A stretch of 64,000 nucleotides of DNA. Origin: Zoroaster sp. YZ-2022 (lineage: Eukaryota > Echinodermata > Asteroidea > Forcipulatida > Zoroasteridae). The DNA lies in assembly GCA_029582265.1 (NCBI GenBank), contig CM055830.1, positions 33,025,172-33,089,171 on the forward strand, in the 5' to 3' direction. Shown piece by piece: positions 36,201-43,774 of the stretch. Each line of letters opens with the position of its first letter. Positions within the stretch are counted from its first letter, which is position 1. The position numbers and the translations under genes were made by a program. The notes beneath the pieces were generated by a model. The model was not told the origin of the DNA. It did no database searches and was given only the letters and a program-made list of their open reading frames with translations.

Positions 36201-36285
36201 CCAAAAGTAAGAAGGCGACGAAGGATGTTGTTGCAATGGCAACTGCAAACTTCAGTGTACTCAGCCTTGGCCACAAGCGCGCCAT
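25124..36285 (-). CDS. ST6GalNAc-like sialyltransferase, gene C (spliced, 7 coding exons, 383 aa)
   Basis: Predicted type II Golgi sialyltransferase, family GT29, of the ST6GalNAc I/II type. Spliced order on the minus strand: 36285-36004, 34741-34579, 30914-30752, 30532-30424, 28741-28635, 26660-26548, 25338-25124; total 1152 nt with no internal stop and phases 0,1,2,0,2,1 as in gene A. Residues 12-32 are the signal anchor. Residues 33-94 are a Gln/Lys-rich stem. Motif L is at about 177-203 ([10 protein letters not shown] to IDSHDYVFR). [14 protein letters not shown] follows and contains an NRT sequon. Motif S spans residues about 290-332 ([19 protein letters not shown]), motif III is HYYD (341-344), and motif VS is His358-x4-Glu363. 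Cys182 replaces the motif L Asn, as in gene A. In exon 6, Ala replaces the Asp of HPDFF seen in the paralogues. The family call is secure; substrate is inferred. Confidence 0.88.
25440..25685. mobile_element. Palindromic MITE
   Basis: tatgactggctctggcaaaa at the left is inverted at the right (ttttgccagagccagtcaca). The arms meet around 25560 with tagattttcctctttcattt against aaatgaaagaggaaaatcta. The near-perfect fold lies in intron 6 of gene C. Confidence 0.9.
25766..26115 (-). mobile_element. tRNA-Leu-derived SINE, type 1
   Basis: Minus-strand copy in intron 6 of gene C, head at 26115, tail at 25766 with (ATT)n. It is in the sense direction of the gene. Confidence 0.92.
26116..26510. mobile_element. 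MITE, 'agtctctggtttctggtca' family
   Basis: agtctctggtttctggtcat begins it; atcgatccagcaatttgggc, gtctgaggcgacgcgcacgg and gacaccggagactttt close it. It includes a T tract of more than 30 bases (26201-26233). Related copies are at 30195-30425, 38560-38890, 46525-46905 and 48205-48735, so all lie within or between genes C and D. Confidence 0.75.
26548..26660 (-). CDS. Gene C coding exon 6 (first half of motif S)
   Basis: 113 nt between gtttttcgaag and gtacac. It encodes [16 protein letters not shown] and ends HRPTTG. The donor gtacac is weak compared with the other genes (gtaagc, gtgagt). Length and phase match the paralogous exons exactly. Confidence 0.83.
26698..26975. mobile_element. MITE, 'gggacaatatcgtcacgatc' family
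   Basis: gggacaatatcatcacgatc and its inverted partner actgtcccgtttaa bound it; gggcatggaatc and gattccatgccc lie inside. Intron 5 of gene C. Confidence 0.83.
26985..27985. repeat. 76-bp satellite array with an orientation switch
   Basis: 26985-27527 holds about seven units in the orientation of the array at 1-740. From about 27530 to 27985 the same unit runs in the opposite orientation for about six copies (ccaacattaccaatg, cttgattcaaagagagtaag). The result is a palindrome roughly 1 kb long inside intron 5 of gene C. Confidence 0.95.
27986..28630. other. Intron 5 remainder of gene C
   Basis: AT-rich sequence with nothing recognised between the satellite palindrome and exon 5. Confidence 0.5.
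28635..28741 (-). CDS. Gene C coding exon 5
   Basis: 107 nt between tttcaatag and gtaagt. It encodes [20 protein letters not shown] and then [11 protein letters not shown], leaving in phase 2. It was recognised by alignment with exon 5 of gene A; no ATG-led frame marks it. Confidence 0.85.
29040..29366 (-). mobile_element. Long-TIR MITE, 'gtgcccggaagaaggt' family
   Basis: Inverted copy of the element at 6065-6402, sharing gcagaaggttgtaagcaat, aaaaagtagggcataactgt and cttcttccgggcaca ends. Intron 4 of gene C. Confidence 0.82.
29450..29697 (+). repeat. 83-bp tandem repeat, three copies
   Basis: Unit landmarks are ctacggctatggctaaatca, ctgtttcttcctatacttc and gccgctgcagccaatagcca. The agccata landmark recurs at 29521 and 29604, giving 83 bp. 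Confidence 0.92.
29835..30065. mobile_element. Palindromic MITE, 'ctctttcaaagagc' family
   Basis: agctatatggcggacaagtc and its inverse gacttgtccgccatacagct flank ttttactgtatttttcaatc. A second copy is at 55375-55605. Intron 4 of gene C. Confidence 0.88.
30195..30425. mobile_element. MITE, 'agtctctggtttctggtca' family, partial
   Basis: It begins with (CAA)n, then agtctctggtttctagtctc, gcgtcgcctcagacccgcac and gatgtccaattgcagccaaa. Its right end directly abuts the donor of coding exon 4 of gene C at 30424. Confidence 0.72.
30424..30532 (-). CDS. Gene C coding exon 4
   Basis: 109 nt between ttgtctag and gtaaaa. It encodes [20 protein letters not shown] and TFFPES, phase 0 at its end. Confidence 0.88.
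30752..30914 (-). CDS. Gene C coding exon 3 (sialylmotif L)
   Basis: 163 nt between cccttttttcag and gtgaaa, one codon longer than in genes A and D. It encodes [15 protein letters not shown] and [11 protein letters not shown], plus an NFT sequon upstream. Confidence 0.92.
30990..32228. other. Intron 2 of gene C, first part
   Basis: No gene. A weak repeat of gactcgtgactcagaatc and tgactcgatctcagacacga occurs at 30985-31060. Otherwise nothing recognised. Confidence 0.5.
32229..32510 (+). mobile_element. SINE, second family (no head)
   Basis: It starts ccttgagcaagatacttaac and continues with cttcggatgggacgttaagc, gtaggtcccgtgtac and a 3' part (cctcaggctttcgagctta), ending ccagaaatgatt then (AAT)n. 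The ggacgttaag...ggtcccgtgta block resembles a domain I recall as widely shared among animal SINEs (Nin-like). The tRNA head is missing. Confidence 0.75.
32555..32788 (+). other. 77-codon open reading frame, unassigned
   Basis: It encodes [16 protein letters not shown] and [15 protein letters not shown]. No domain is recognised, no splice context supports it, and it sits in intron 2 of gene C. It is kept only because its composition is less repetitive than that of other short frames here. Confidence 0.12.
33055..33435 (+). repeat. 22-bp minisatellite, degenerating rightwards
   Basis: acttctagtgcgacgcttga with ac forms a 22-bp unit, nearly perfect for seven copies from 33068. It then degrades into variants (gcgacgcgtgaacacc, gcgacgcgtgatttctaatg) that form a larger composite unit up to 33435. 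Intron 2 of gene C. Confidence 0.93.
33480..34160. other. Intron 2 of gene C, last part
   Basis: Nothing recognised. The long frame at 33843-34301 runs into the palindromic MITE and is not a gene. Confidence 0.5.
34168..34434. mobile_element. Near-perfect palindromic MITE with TA flanks
   Basis: actcaaaacaatttagggaa at the left is matched by ttccctaaattgttttgagt at the right, and the arms pair almost to the centre near 34305. TA flanks at both ends (tactactc and gagtagta) fit a Tc1/mariner-type derivative. A related element with a different interior is at 43506-43773. It ends about 145 bp before exon 2 of gene C (transcript sense). Confidence 0.93.
34579..34741 (-). CDS. Gene C coding exon 2
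   Basis: 163 nt between ccacaacag and gtaaga. It encodes [20 protein letters not shown] and [12 protein letters not shown], leaving in phase 1. Confidence 0.9.
34930..35140. mobile_element. MITE, 'aatttcatagagctgctaagca' family
   Basis: gtcaatttcactgaactgct and agtagctctatgaaactggc are inverted ends. Inner blocks ggttaccagccaaa and ttttggctggtagt also pair. Other copies are at 4570-4710 and 47935-48145, with end fragments at 13035-13100 and 34440-34535. Confidence 0.85.
35152..35513 (+). mobile_element. tRNA-derived SINE, type 2
   Basis: atggtcgagctgtctagtac head, gggttcgaatcc B box, core ccttgagcaagacactttac, tail gtgcgctatataag followed by TTATT repeats. Intron 1 of gene C, antisense to the gene. 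Confidence 0.9.
36004..36285 (-). CDS. Gene C coding exon 1 (signal anchor and stem)
   Basis: 94 codons from ATG (aagATGG, A at -3 and G at +4) to gcg|gtaggt, phase 0. It encodes [20 protein letters not shown] and a hydrophobic run to residue 32, then a hydrophilic stem. No conserved region is expected here, so the call rests on the correct phase, membrane segment and position. Confidence 0.75.
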
Positions 36286-36299
36286 CTTGCCATTAATGT

Positions 36300-37330
36300 A
36301 ACAACCAATCCAGTATCTCTGGGTTTTGAAGTGTGTAATTCGATAGTCTCTTCACTGTATCCAGTTCATGTCAATATATGGATTTACTATTTGGGTCAAA
36401 TATCCACTTGAGTCTCCGAAGGGATGGAGAGTATTAATTGTTTTCTTCTATAAAACAGAATGGATTAACGGTTGCCACATGCAGACGACATCGCATATCG
36501 CCGAAACCAGTTCTGCGGTAATCAAACGAGGCAATGTTATCATAACTAGATGTTAAGGAATAATTACTGAGGAGGTTTTGTTCAGAAGGTAAACAGCCTC
36601 CTCGTAACAAAATACCTTAAGCAGGTTTTGGGTGTCCTTATCCGGTTCTATGTATAGCGCCAAATAGCAATACATGTTCAAGGGACCAGACTATTTCCCC
36701 TTCAAGCCACGGTATTCTTGGTCGCGTGGAATTGCACTGAAGAAAAACAAAATGGCTCCGCCGTGACAAAGGATCTACACGACACCTTGAGTAAAAATTC
36801 ATGTACACACTATGCCAAATCATAGCATCCTTGTCCAAATCATAGCATCCTTGTCCACTGTCCAATGTAATTGTGTGTATACATGTAAACTTAAGGTGAC
36901 CTCAGCACAATAGATGTACATCGAACACGAATGATAAGCTATAATTTTCAAGGACAATTTGCGAAATATTGCGATCACAAAATGGTTGTCATAGCAACAC
37001 CCACAAGGGTGCATGTAGCATTTCAAGTAGGTATGGCATTGTGGGGTATCAGCGTGTATAAAATTAAACATTTCAGTTACTTTCCTGTAGTTAGAATTCC
37101 TTTGCAGCAGAGAACATCGCGTAATAAAGTGTGTGTTTGCATAGGTGGTGACGATAAAGAATTACATATATTTTTTTATAAATAAATAAAAGAAAAAAAA
37201 TCCCAGTTTCAGACCAAAAACATCATCGTTTTGTGCCGCACTGCAGCCCTGGCGAGCACAGGTTGGATTTCGTGTGCCACAGTGTTTCAGTGTATACATC
37301 GATGGAGTCCATTATTTTGGCTACAGCCCT
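36300..37330. other. Intergenic, upstream of gene C
   Basis: This should contain the promoter and 5' UTR of gene C. No motif stands out. Short frames show no family signature. Confidence 0.45.
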
Positions 37331-37336
37331 GGACTG

Positions 37337-37857
37337 TACACTGTAAAAAAAAATCTGTATTTTTACAGAGAAAATTTCACAGAAACAGGATGTTTTTTAT
37401 TTTCACAACACTTTAAATGTAAAAATTTCATTTTTCTTGCATTTCAAATAACAAATTGCCTGTATTTTTTAAATTATTTTACAGATTTTTGTAAACTATA
37501 CTGAACAGCAAAAGAAACGTCGTGATTTTAAATCGTTGACATAACTCAACCACAAGAGTTTTACATGTATCGTTTTCGGTAAATATGCAGTCTAACATCA
37601 TTCTGAATCATGACTGTGCCTGAAAATCCTATAGGCGGATGGAATGCGACTTGAATGGTTTTCAAAGTGTACGTTACAAAATATACCTGTTGATATCTTG
37701 TATTCATACGACGTTTCTTTTTCTGTTCAGTATATAAAAGCAAATTGGGGCGTTATCTTAAAAAAGCAAAACATCTGTGTTTTTACATCAAAGTGTCTGG
37801 CGATGCTGCTGCCATCACTTTTGATGTAAATTTACAGAATTTTGTTTTTACAGTGTA
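37337..37857. mobile_element. MITE with TA-cactgtaaaa termini
   Basis: TA then cactgtaaaaaaaaatctgt at the left; tttttacagtg then TA at the right. Inner block ttttgatgtaaatttacaga is shared with the copy at 40471-40726. The TA flanks fit the target duplication proved at that copy. Confidence 0.85.
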
Positions 37858-37914
37858 TAGATGCATATAATGTACAATGGCTTTGTGGAAGAAAATTTAT
37901 ACAGTTGTAGGATG

Positions 37915-38105
37915 TGGGGCTTTGCATGGTGGAGATAGATACAAGATCCTCTAACACAAGATAAAATCTCCTGCATTCTACACCTTCTTCATTCTCCGGA
38001 TGACGGCTAGAGTAGACTAGTCGAAACGTTGAGAACAAACCAACCGGCTCTTCTCAGAGCCATCACTTCTTCCAAGAAGAGATCATTACATGGTGTACCA
38101 GAATA
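37915..38105 (+). mobile_element. Hammerhead-like short element, GGCUAG-stem variant
   Basis: The core at 37997-38029 has cggatgac, stem ggctag, loop agtaga, stem ctagtc, then gaaacgttgag. Upstream ttctc can pair with downstream gagaa as stem I. Two hairpins follow (ggctct-tctc-agagcc and cttctt-cc-aagaag), then catggtgtacc. A tgcatggtggagatagatac block lies upstream. Confidence 0.68.
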
Positions 38106-38559
38106 GAAGTCGAGTATTTATACAGATGGTGATGCAAACATAGCTTAATGGTCATGTGACAGTTTAGAATACTCGTCAGAATATTTGATTGAGTTTACTT
38201 ATTAAAACATTGTCGGTCATCTTGAATTGATTACCAAACCACATTACAATGAATACGAAGCATTTTAAATGCATTTTCAAAATATATTTCGATTTAATGA
38301 AATAAGCTGAAAACGGTCAAATTGCTTGTCATGGTTCAAGATGGAAAAATACCCGTGGAAGCGTGTTTACCAACATAAATAATGCTGATGGCTGAACTAA
38401 TGCCCTTGCAAGAAAGCCCGCCTAAAGCAAATATTTCAATGTGACAGTTAAATTTATCGTTGGCATAAACCCCTAACTGACCCCAAAAGCCAAATGGTCA
38501 TAGGTTGGCTTCAATATTGCTGACGCACTTTTTTTGGCAATCTTTTTAGCAGATCTATG

Positions 38560-38890
38560 AAATTGGTCCATGAAGTCTTTCGGTTTCATGAATATTGCTC
38601 GAGTAACGCCAACAAAAGTATCTGGTCTTATAGGTCGGCTTCAATATCGGTGAGGCGACGTGCTTTTTACTGGTTTCCCAACGGGGAAATACGTACGTGA
38701 TACATGTATACGCAGGGACCAAATTTCCCATATACAAAGTATGGTGGCTAAGAGAGGCCTCACAAATCGGGCAAACGTTCACACCCCTATGTGAAAAAGT
38801 CATTTAAAACAGCACGGCAGAATTCCAATCGATCCAGCAATTTTGGTTGCAATTGGACATCGTTTCATAGCCCCAAAAAAGTGTTGATTA
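38560..38890. mobile_element. MITE, 'agtctctggtttctggtca' family
   Basis: It carries tataggtcggcttcaatatc, atggtggctaagagaggcct, ggcaaacgttcacaccccta and atcgatccagcaattttgg, shared with the copies at 46525 and 48205. The preceding 38110-38555 shows nothing recognised. Confidence 0.72.
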
Positions 38891-38951
38891 ACGCCGATGT
38901 TATTCGTGAATGACGTATGCCTATATTATCTCAAAACCTATAGCTATCAGT

Positions 38952-39729
38952 GTTAATCAACAATGTTTTGCAGTGTATTCAGACTGCTGTACGATACGTG
39001 CATTAATGTATGACTACAAACTGTATAACGAAAGAAATCAAACAAAATCCACTTTACCATATTTTCAAGTTGTGCAACAAGCTGGTCGAAAATAAAGTTT
39101 TCCCGTCTGCAAATTGTCCACAAAAGCCGTACATATATCATTCACATAATGAGGAAAATTCACACTTATAATGGTATTTAACCGTGAACCCTGGTTTCCA
39201 TAATGCCACTTACTAGAGTATCGGTTTGCAATGAATAATAAACAGACTCTTCCATCCAAATATCCAGGGATGTTTAATCAACAATGTCTTGCATTGTTTT
39301 CAGACTACTGTACGGACATACGTGCATTATTAATGTATGACTACAAACTGTATAACGAAAGGAATGAAACAAAATCCATTTTACCATATTTTCAAGTTGT
39401 GCAACAAGCTGGTCGAAAAGTAAGACTAATTGCGGTGACACCATGTGAAATGCTCAATTGAGTAGTAATTAGTTCTGAAAATAACTGGAGGTACAACTCG
39501 ACGTTTCGATCAGTATGCTCTGATCGTCCTCAGGAACAAGCTGGTCGAAAATAAAGTTTTCCCGTCTGCAAATTGTCCACAAAAGCCGTACATACATCAT
39601 TCACATAATGAGGAAAATTCACACTCATAATGGTATTTAACCGTGAACCCTGGTTTCCATAATGCTACTTACTAGCGTGTCGGTTTGCAATGAATATTAA
39701 ACAGACTCTTCCATCCAAATATCCGGGGT
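38952..39729 (+). repeat. 319-bp tandem duplication, second copy interrupted
   Basis: Copy 1 (38952-39270) and copy 2 (39271-39729) share atgtatgactacaaactgta, ccatattttcaagttgtgca and cagactcttccatccaaat. Copy 2 carries a 132-bp addition, made of the 115-bp element at 39420-39534 plus a 17-bp repeat of the target. Confidence 0.93.
39420..39534 (-). mobile_element. 115-bp hammerhead-like retroelement with 17-bp target duplication
   Basis: The element is bracketed by aacaagctggtcgaaaa at 39403-39419 and again at 39535-39551; the uninterrupted copy of the host sequence in the tandem duplication proves the boundaries. On the minus strand it starts cctgaggac, stem gatcag, loop agcata, stem ctgatc, gaaacgtcgag, then a degenerate second hairpin, then cacatggtgtcaccgcaatt and agtcttac. 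A long direct duplication of the target fits retrotransposition. Core, stem and guc after gaaac fit a hammerhead ribozyme except for one extra C after the cugagga box. Confidence 0.8.
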
Positions 39730-40066
39730 TGTTTATTTTTTAATAATGAGGTCTTCGATTTCACAGACCAGCATATGTTGGTTGGACTTTGACGTCAGCA
39801 CAGATATCTAGGCTTGTACAAACATTATTTATAAAACACCGGCATTCAATGTTGATTTATATGCTTCTTTATCAGGTGTTCATCTGTCTTTATTCAACGC
39901 GACCCCGCTTACTAATTAGTATACACACCAAAAAAAGACCACGCATCCATGATTGTTTAGTAGCTAGTCCACTAGCAACAAAGCGTGACGTCAGATCGTC
40001 TAGCTTTCTCTGTGCTCATCTGGTGTACTTTCCTCAATACTGTTTCAGCACATGTACACTGTACTG

Positions 40067-40362
40067 GAGTGCCATGGTCGAGCGGTTTGGTGCATCGGAT
40101 TTGTGTTCTGGTGGCTGAGTCGTCAGAGTGTGGGTTCGGGTCCTGTCCGTGACCGTGGTACTTGTGTCCTTGAGCAAGACACTTTACCATAATTGCTTCT
40201 CTCCACCCAGGAGTAAATGGTACCTGTGAGGGCAGAGTTGGTTGTTGTGTTTGATTAGCCCATATGCGCCGAAATGGCAGCAATTGAGCTGCATACTCCC
40301 CAGGGAGCTGAGATGGTTTCTGGAATGATTTATGCGCTTGATGAGCAGGGGTAATAATGTAC
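40067..40362 (+). mobile_element. tRNA-derived SINE, type 2, 3'-truncated
   Basis: Head gagtgccatggtcgagcggt and core intact; B box degraded (gggttcgggtcc). It breaks off at gggtaataatgtacagcgct without the ctatata tail. Confidence 0.88.
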
Positions 40363-40383
40363 AGCGCTCTGATACATTATTTA

Positions 40384-40945
40384 GCCCTCCTACAATCAGT
40401 GCAATTTTTGAAACAACCCATTCAGTTTTCAGGCCACTCCAAGCCATTAGCCGTTGCCAGTGGCCTCCTACACTGTAAAATAAATTCTGTAAATTTACAT
40501 CAAAAGTGATGGCAGCAGCATCGGCAGACACTTTGATGTAAAAATACAGATGTGTTTTTTTTTTAAGATAACGCCCCAATTTGCTTTTATTATAGTTTAC
40601 AAAAATCTGTAAAATAATTTTACATCCATATGTTAAAAATGCAGGCATTTAAAGTGTTGTGAAAATAAACAACATACTGTTTCTGTGAAATTTTCTCTGT
40701 AAAAATACAATTTTTTTTGACAGTGTATGGTTACCCTTCTGTACACTGTCACACCACTGAGATTACAGGGTAAAGTGGTCTCCCATCGATACATTGTAGG
40801 CCATACTAATATGTTCAAACATTTACAGTTGATTTTGTAAGATTATAGTACTTGGAAAGGACAGCAGGCTTGTACATGTATGTAGTGAAGGTTGCTAAAG
40901 AACAGAATTTAGTGGATCGGAGTGGCCTCCATGTGTTAAGAGCGC
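40384..40945. mobile_element. MITE interrupted by a second MITE (filled site)
   Basis: The outer element runs from tagccctcctacaatcagtg to ggatcggagtggcctccatg, the inverse of 21174-21482. It is split by the element at 40471-40726. From 40946 to 41640 nothing is recognised. Confidence 0.85.
40471..40726. mobile_element. TA-target MITE inserted into another MITE
   Basis: Ends cactgtaaaataaattctgt and the inverse of ttttttttgacagtg. The host reads cctcctaTGG-type sequence in the empty copy (ggcctcctatggttac after inversion of 21395-21410), and here the TA occurs on both sides, so TA was duplicated. The family includes 37337-37857. Confidence 0.88.
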
Positions 40946-41648
40946 TTTAATGCCCGACATTATTATTATTATTATGTGCAAAATAGGCCATATGGGGAGG
41001 TTTCATGTACATAATTTATGTATGACACGTGTAATTCATTAATTTTGTTTCGCGCTCACTAACTATGGTCCTTTAGATATATGGGTAAGCTCTGGGTTGT
41101 TGTCTATTTTAAGAAAAGTGAAATCGTTTCAAGTCAGTATTTAGGAAAGAGTATTATTTGCAAAAAAATAAGAATAAAATTAATATAGCTTTCAAAATAA
41201 CTCTTTAAATGAAGTCATCAAAGGCAAAATAATATTGGAGCGGACTGTGAAATAACTGGAGACATGTTGTACAACAATCACTGTTTTTGTAGTGACATTT
41301 TCTCCATTAGGAAATAATTATAATATTATGGAGAAGAAAAATTCAATACAATATTGTAACCTAATCTTACGAAATGCGTCTGAAGCAGCCAAAACTGCCT
41401 TAAAAAATTATCTAAAACATGTCTTGTCACGATCGAATCAATAGAAAATGTCAGTTAATTCCCCCCTGTGAGAAATGTATTAATTCATAAGATTATATTG
41501 ACAAATGTTTGGTATCATAACAATGTGCTTGTTTGACTGAGCTGCCAAAATAAGTATCAACTTTGTTTGCAGGGTCTGGTCCCAACCTACCAAATTATTT
41601 CCATAAAACACGATTGTTATAAAGCACACATATGCTTGCAACTAGATC

Positions 41649-41940
41649 AAGGCGCTGTACATTATTACCCCTGCTCATCAGACTCATAAATCATTCCTGA
41701 AACCATCTCAGCTCCCTGGGGAGTATACAGCTCAGTTGCTGCCATTTCAGCGCATATATAGGGTTTATCAAACACAACAACCAACTCTGCCCTGACAGGT
41801 ACCCATTTACTCCTGGGTGGATAGAAGCAATTATGGTAAAGTGTTCGCATGGTCGCAGTCAGGATTCGAACCCACATTCTGACGACTCAGCCATCAGAAC
41901 ACAAATCTGATGCACTAAACCGCTCGACCATAGCACACCA
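41649..41940 (-). mobile_element. tRNA-derived SINE, type 2, 3'-truncated
   Basis: Minus-strand copy, head at 41940, ending at tacattattacccctgctc without the ctatata tail. It lacks about 20 bases after aagtgt in the core. From 41950 to 42465 nothing is recognised. Confidence 0.85.
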
Positions 41941-42467
41941 TAATATGCATGTATCACACACACTAGCGCGTTAACTCTTTATATCGATTTTACTGGAGGT
42001 AATTATCAGAAACACGGCTGTTGCCTCCTGGCTTTTTATAGACGCTGATTCTGTTCTTGACATCACGTTCTAGAATATCTGGAGGTCACTTGGGAACAGA
42101 ATAAATTAATCAGATGTTGGTGAATTTTACACAGGGCCTCGGGCTGTACAAAATATGATCAACCTGGGGGTGGTAATGGTAGTTAAGCGCGATAATGCCA
42201 GATGTTAGAAGTCTGTTTACCTATAAAGATATGTAAAGCATATCATTAAAGCCGCTGTAATTGATACACATTGTTTTCTCAAGAAACATTATACACTAAT
42301 CACAAATTTAGACCCAAACATTAAGTTGATGATAGCATCAAACAATCCTTAAAATAATTCTGAGATGCTGTCGTTTCAGTACAATTTATCACATTATTTA
42401 GCAAATGAATGGGTGTCTTCCGAAGACGTAAATTCCATATTGGAATGAATATAAACAGTTTTCTCGT

Positions 42468-42768
42468 TTAACCTTCCTACTATTGTTGCACTTATAGAGG
42501 TCAAAACCAGTCATCTGCCTGTTTTGACTGTTGACCCAAATGTGCACACGGGGGCATTTTTGACTGATTTTTACTGTCATTTTGACCACCCTGAACAATA
42601 CCAGACAATGCTTTTACCGGTCAAAAACGGTTGACTCATTTTGACCTGTAAATGTACTTACTACACGTAAGGTTTGACAGTGTTTTGACTTTTAAGTGCA
42701 CTAGATATACCTTGGCAAGTATATCAACATTTTGACCGATTTTGACCATTGTAGTAGTAGGAGGGTTT
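42468..42768. mobile_element. MITE, 'ggtcaaaaccagtcaactg' family
   Basis: Bounded by taaccttcctacta and gtagtaggagggtt, with interior as at 9944-10225. Confidence 0.83.
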
Positions 42769-42769
42769 C

Positions 42770-43253
42770 AATAGAGAGGTTTCGCAAGTCTACGGATACA
42801 TATACGGATACGTCAACACTTTGTGTGTTCACGTGACGTGTAACCGTGGCGTCCATGTTTACGTTTTGCAAGGACGTTAACAACGGATACGGAAGTTCAT
42901 ACACGTAAGGAGAAAAACGGATACTGTTTTGCAGAATTTTAGTTGTATTTTTGTCCTAGATTAAAAACATCTCCCACGGTATTGCTTTTAATGGTATCAT
43001 CCATGATATAGATAGAAATGTGTTAGTCATTTGAAAGCAAAAAATGAGAAAAATGCAGTGTAGACAGGGTCTCCAGTTTTCGTCATGCTTGTTGGAAACT
43101 TTCTTTACACGCGTTTAACTTTAACGTTAGGCCTAATCCATTCCATGTGGGTCCGATTGCGAAACAAAATCTGACGCGCGTCCAACGTGAACGGATACGG
43201 TTATCATAGCTGTATCTGTATCTGTATCCGTACGCTTGCGAAACCTCTCTATT
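42770..43253. mobile_element. MITE with aatagagaggtttcgcaag termini
   Basis: Left aatagagaggtttcgcaagt with ctacggatac; right gtatccgtacgcttgcgaaa with cctctctatt. The interior has no coding signal. It abuts the previous element almost directly. Confidence 0.88.
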
Positions 43254-43505
43254 AACCACACAAAGCTGAAACGCTTGTATTGGTTTGTATACATACCTGT
43301 TGATTCTTATAACGTATGGATGTATGTACATTGTACATACAGTCATACATTATGAAATTATTGATGAATCACTGATGCAAAGGCGAATCCAGGAACTAGA
43401 AATGGGCACATTGCAAAAATGTTACTCAAAACACGTAAGCCTATGTTAAATTTACATGCACTGTCATAACAAAAGAGGGCACGTGCTCCCCATTGATCTC
43501 TATTA

Positions 43506-43773
43506 TATATACTCCTCAAAACAATTTAGGGAACACCGGATTTTTAACATCAAATAGGTTTGAAATGTTCCATGAACCGGGATTTTCATTTGCAACCCCC
43601 TCTCTCTTTCAGTAGTCATGTCATGAAATGTGTAATCACTACATGCATCCTTTATCATATGTTTCATTGTGCAGTTGTTTCTCATCAATTCTGTGAACCA
43701 TTTCTGAAATAAATGATCTTGCTTTAACTGATATTATTCCGGTATTCCCTAAATTGTTTTGAGTACTATATAA
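43506..43773. mobile_element. Palindrome-ended MITE, relative of 34168-34434
   Basis: cctcaaaacaatttagggaa and attccctaaattgttttgag are the ends, and tgcagttgtttctcatcaat lies inside. The left arm interior (aacatcaaataggtttgaaa) does not pair, so one arm is replaced. Confidence 0.8.
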
Positions 43774-43774
43774 T

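Noticed and set aside
40184..40648. 154-codon minus-strand frame
   Set aside because: It crosses a SINE and two nested MITEs, so it is chance.
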